Part shown: positions 39,894-40,671 of the stretch, in pieces
Numbering within the stretch: the stretch's first letter is position 1
Layout of the letters: every line of letters begins with the position of its first letter
Assembly (NCBI GenBank): GCA_903826205.1
Contig: CAIKDP010000197.1
Location: forward strand, 1-40,671
Direction: 5' to 3'
DNA: 40,671 nucleotides
Origin: Akkermansiaceae bacterium
GTDB taxonomy: Bacteria > Verrucomicrobiota > Verrucomicrobiia > Verrucomicrobiales > Akkermansiaceae
The notes under the pieces: generated by a model
What the model was told of the DNA's origin: nothing
What the model saw: only the letters and a program-made list of their open reading frames with translations
Database searches by the model: none
Position numbers and translations under genes: made by a program

Positions 39894-40265
39894 TCAAACG
39901 AGCTGAAGGCCGTGGGGAACAAAGGTTTCGAAATCGCTGCGATTCTGCGTGGCAATGCGTGCGTTGGCGGCGATAGCGGTCCCGGCAATCATGGAATCCA
40001 CCCGGAGAGAACGCTTTCGATCGATCGCGTTGAAAAGTCGGGCCGCCGCTACGGCTTGGGGTTCGGCAAAGGGGACAATGGTTGTAAGAAAGGCTCGCAT
40101 GGCAGCCTCTTGATCATCGGTGACAGGTCCACATAAGAATTCGAACCAAGCAGGCGTGGAGGTGATGAGAGTTTCTCCCGCCTCGATCCATGCAACCAGT
40201 TCGGCGGCCTCCGCGGTGTCCGCAGTCACGCCGCGGATCAAATAGTTGGTGTCGAGGCAAATCAT
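39894..40265 (-). CDS. vapC: VapC-type PIN-domain ribonuclease toxin
   Basis: A 123-residue toxin that cleaves RNA in the cytoplasm when free of its antitoxin. PIN acidic residues are Asp5 (CLDTNYLI), Glu42 (WFEFLCG), Asp90 (RVDSMIAG) and Asp111 (RSDFETF). The start ATG 40265 overlaps the antitoxin stop (ATGA), as is usual for this family. Length is typical. Confidence 0.9.
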   Translation of the reverse strand: MICLDTNYLIRGVTADTAEAAELVAWIEAGETLITSTPAWFEFLCGPVTDDQEAAMRAFLTTIVPFAEPQAVAAARLFNAIDRKRSLRVDSMIAGTAIAANARIATQNRSDFETFVPHGLQLV

Positions 40266-40522
40266 GTGCTGCGCCAGTGTTTGCGATCTTCGTAAACTTC
40301 AGCCAAATACGCTTCGGCCTTGGCACACTCCAATCCGCCGCCGCTTTCATGCAACCGCCGCAACATGGCAACCGGATCCGGTTTGTGGACTTCCGCCTGT
40401 TTCTCTGCCTGTTCCAATGACCGGCGCACCACTTCGGCCTGCGACACCTGCCACAGCGAGGATAGACGCCGAAGTCGATTGGCCGTGGTGCCATCGAGAG
40501 CGAAGGTGGTGCGGTGAGTCAT
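40262..40522 (-). CDS. Ribbon-helix-helix antitoxin of the VapC module
   Basis: An 86-residue antitoxin from ATG 40522 (MTHRTTFALDGTTANRL), or 89 residues from ATG 40531. The N-terminal half is a CopG/ParD-like ribbon-helix-helix (TTFALDGTTANRLRRLSSLW, then QAEVVRRSLEQAE); the C-terminal part should bind the toxin. The frame extends to 40567 but that region is the promoter itself. The predicted transcript start near 40532 makes ATG 40522 the better start. The gene is first in the operon. Confidence 0.82.
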   Translation of the reverse strand: MTHRTTFALDGTTANRLRRLSSLWQVSQAEVVRRSLEQAEKQAEVHKPDPVAMLRRLHESGGGLECAKAEAYLAEVYEDRKHWRST

Positions 40523-40530
40523 CGTTGGCA

Positions 40531-40567
40531 TACCATCACTCGTACCATCACTATTCCGCCAGGTCAA
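40531..40567 (-). promoter_or_regulatory. Antitoxin promoter with paired direct-repeat operator
   Basis: Minus strand: TTGACC (40567-40562), 17 bases, TACGAG (40544-40539). Two exact copies of GTGATGGTA (40551-40543 and 40539-40531), 12 bases apart centre to centre, flank and overlap the -10. Ribbon-helix-helix antitoxins repress their own promoters by binding such tandem sites. Confidence 0.65.
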
Positions 40568-40671
40568 GGTGAAATCCGCGTCTTGGTGAATTGGCAGTTG
40601 GGGCAGTGAGAGACACCAGATCGCGATCTATGGGTGGCGGATCGCAAAGGAAAGAGAGTTAAGGATGGCAA
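40568..40671 (+). other. Right-end spacer; possible start of a plus-strand gene at the edge
   Basis: An ATG at 40665-40667 follows a purine-rich GGAAAGAGAG stretch that could serve as a Shine-Dalgarno region, but only seven bases of the frame remain. Nearby, GATCGCGATC (about 40619-40628) is a 10-base palindrome. Nothing else is seen. Confidence 0.2.

Overview
The window is about 40.7 kb of GC-rich, densely coding DNA. The gene set suggests a heterotrophic member of the Verrucomicrobiota: secreted Gfo/Idh/MocA dehydrogenases and glycoside hydrolases, an HzsA-related cytochrome, large surface proteins carrying a GGNGRSLVLQW-type repeat domain, SUMF1-like and Lcl-domain secreted proteins, and an RsmH-like N-terminus. 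That placement is an inference from protein content; no rRNA or tRNA gene was seen.

Layout, left to right. 1-2.6 kb: the 5' end of a probable rsmH gene, a REP-associated tyrosine transposase (RAYT), and a lone trpB. 2.7-10.5 kb: a small metal-binding protein, a Tat-exported oxidoreductase directly followed by a GH2 glycosidase, a palindromic repeat array, and a secreted two-haem HzsA-related propeller protein. 10.6-18.2 kb: a single 2512-residue secreted protein built of four copies of one module, each with a seven-blade RCC1-type propeller and an Ig-like domain. 18.3-25.7 kb: a URO-D-like protein, a nucleotidyltransferase plus small partner that resembles a toxin-antitoxin or defence pair, a translationally coupled transporter/propeller pair, a SUMF1-like protein with two strong terminators, recR and a membrane protein. 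25.8-35 kb: ribF, nagA, a CreD-like membrane protein with a secreted partner, a metallo-hydrolase overlapping a large carbohydrate-active protein, and a CDP-alcohol phosphatidyltransferase. 35-40.7 kb: a palindrome-rich noncoding block, an SMP-30 lactonase, a decayed gene, a SOUL protein, an SGNH hydrolase, an Lcl-domain protein and a VapBC-type module with a visible operator.

Functionally most genes serve carbohydrate scavenging (oxidoreductase, GH2, NagA, symporter, GH-like protein, lactonase, SGNH hydrolase) mixed with housekeeping genes (trpB, recR, ribF, pgsA-like). Most are single genes or two-gene units.

The most unusual content is noncoding. (1) Hairpins preceded by AAGGAG share a CTCCGA loop complementary to the GGAG foot and have covarying stems, as expected for targets of a RAYT such as the one encoded here. 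(2) A second palindrome family is built on GGACA/TGTCC. (3) A roughly 190-bp run of five palindromes lies upstream of a minus-strand terminator. (4) A 90-bp hairpin is made of eight phased CACTGA/TCAGTG units. (5) The hexamer GTTAGA/TCTAAC is unusually frequent. The giant four-propeller protein is the most striking coding feature. Counts are by eye and no database was searched.
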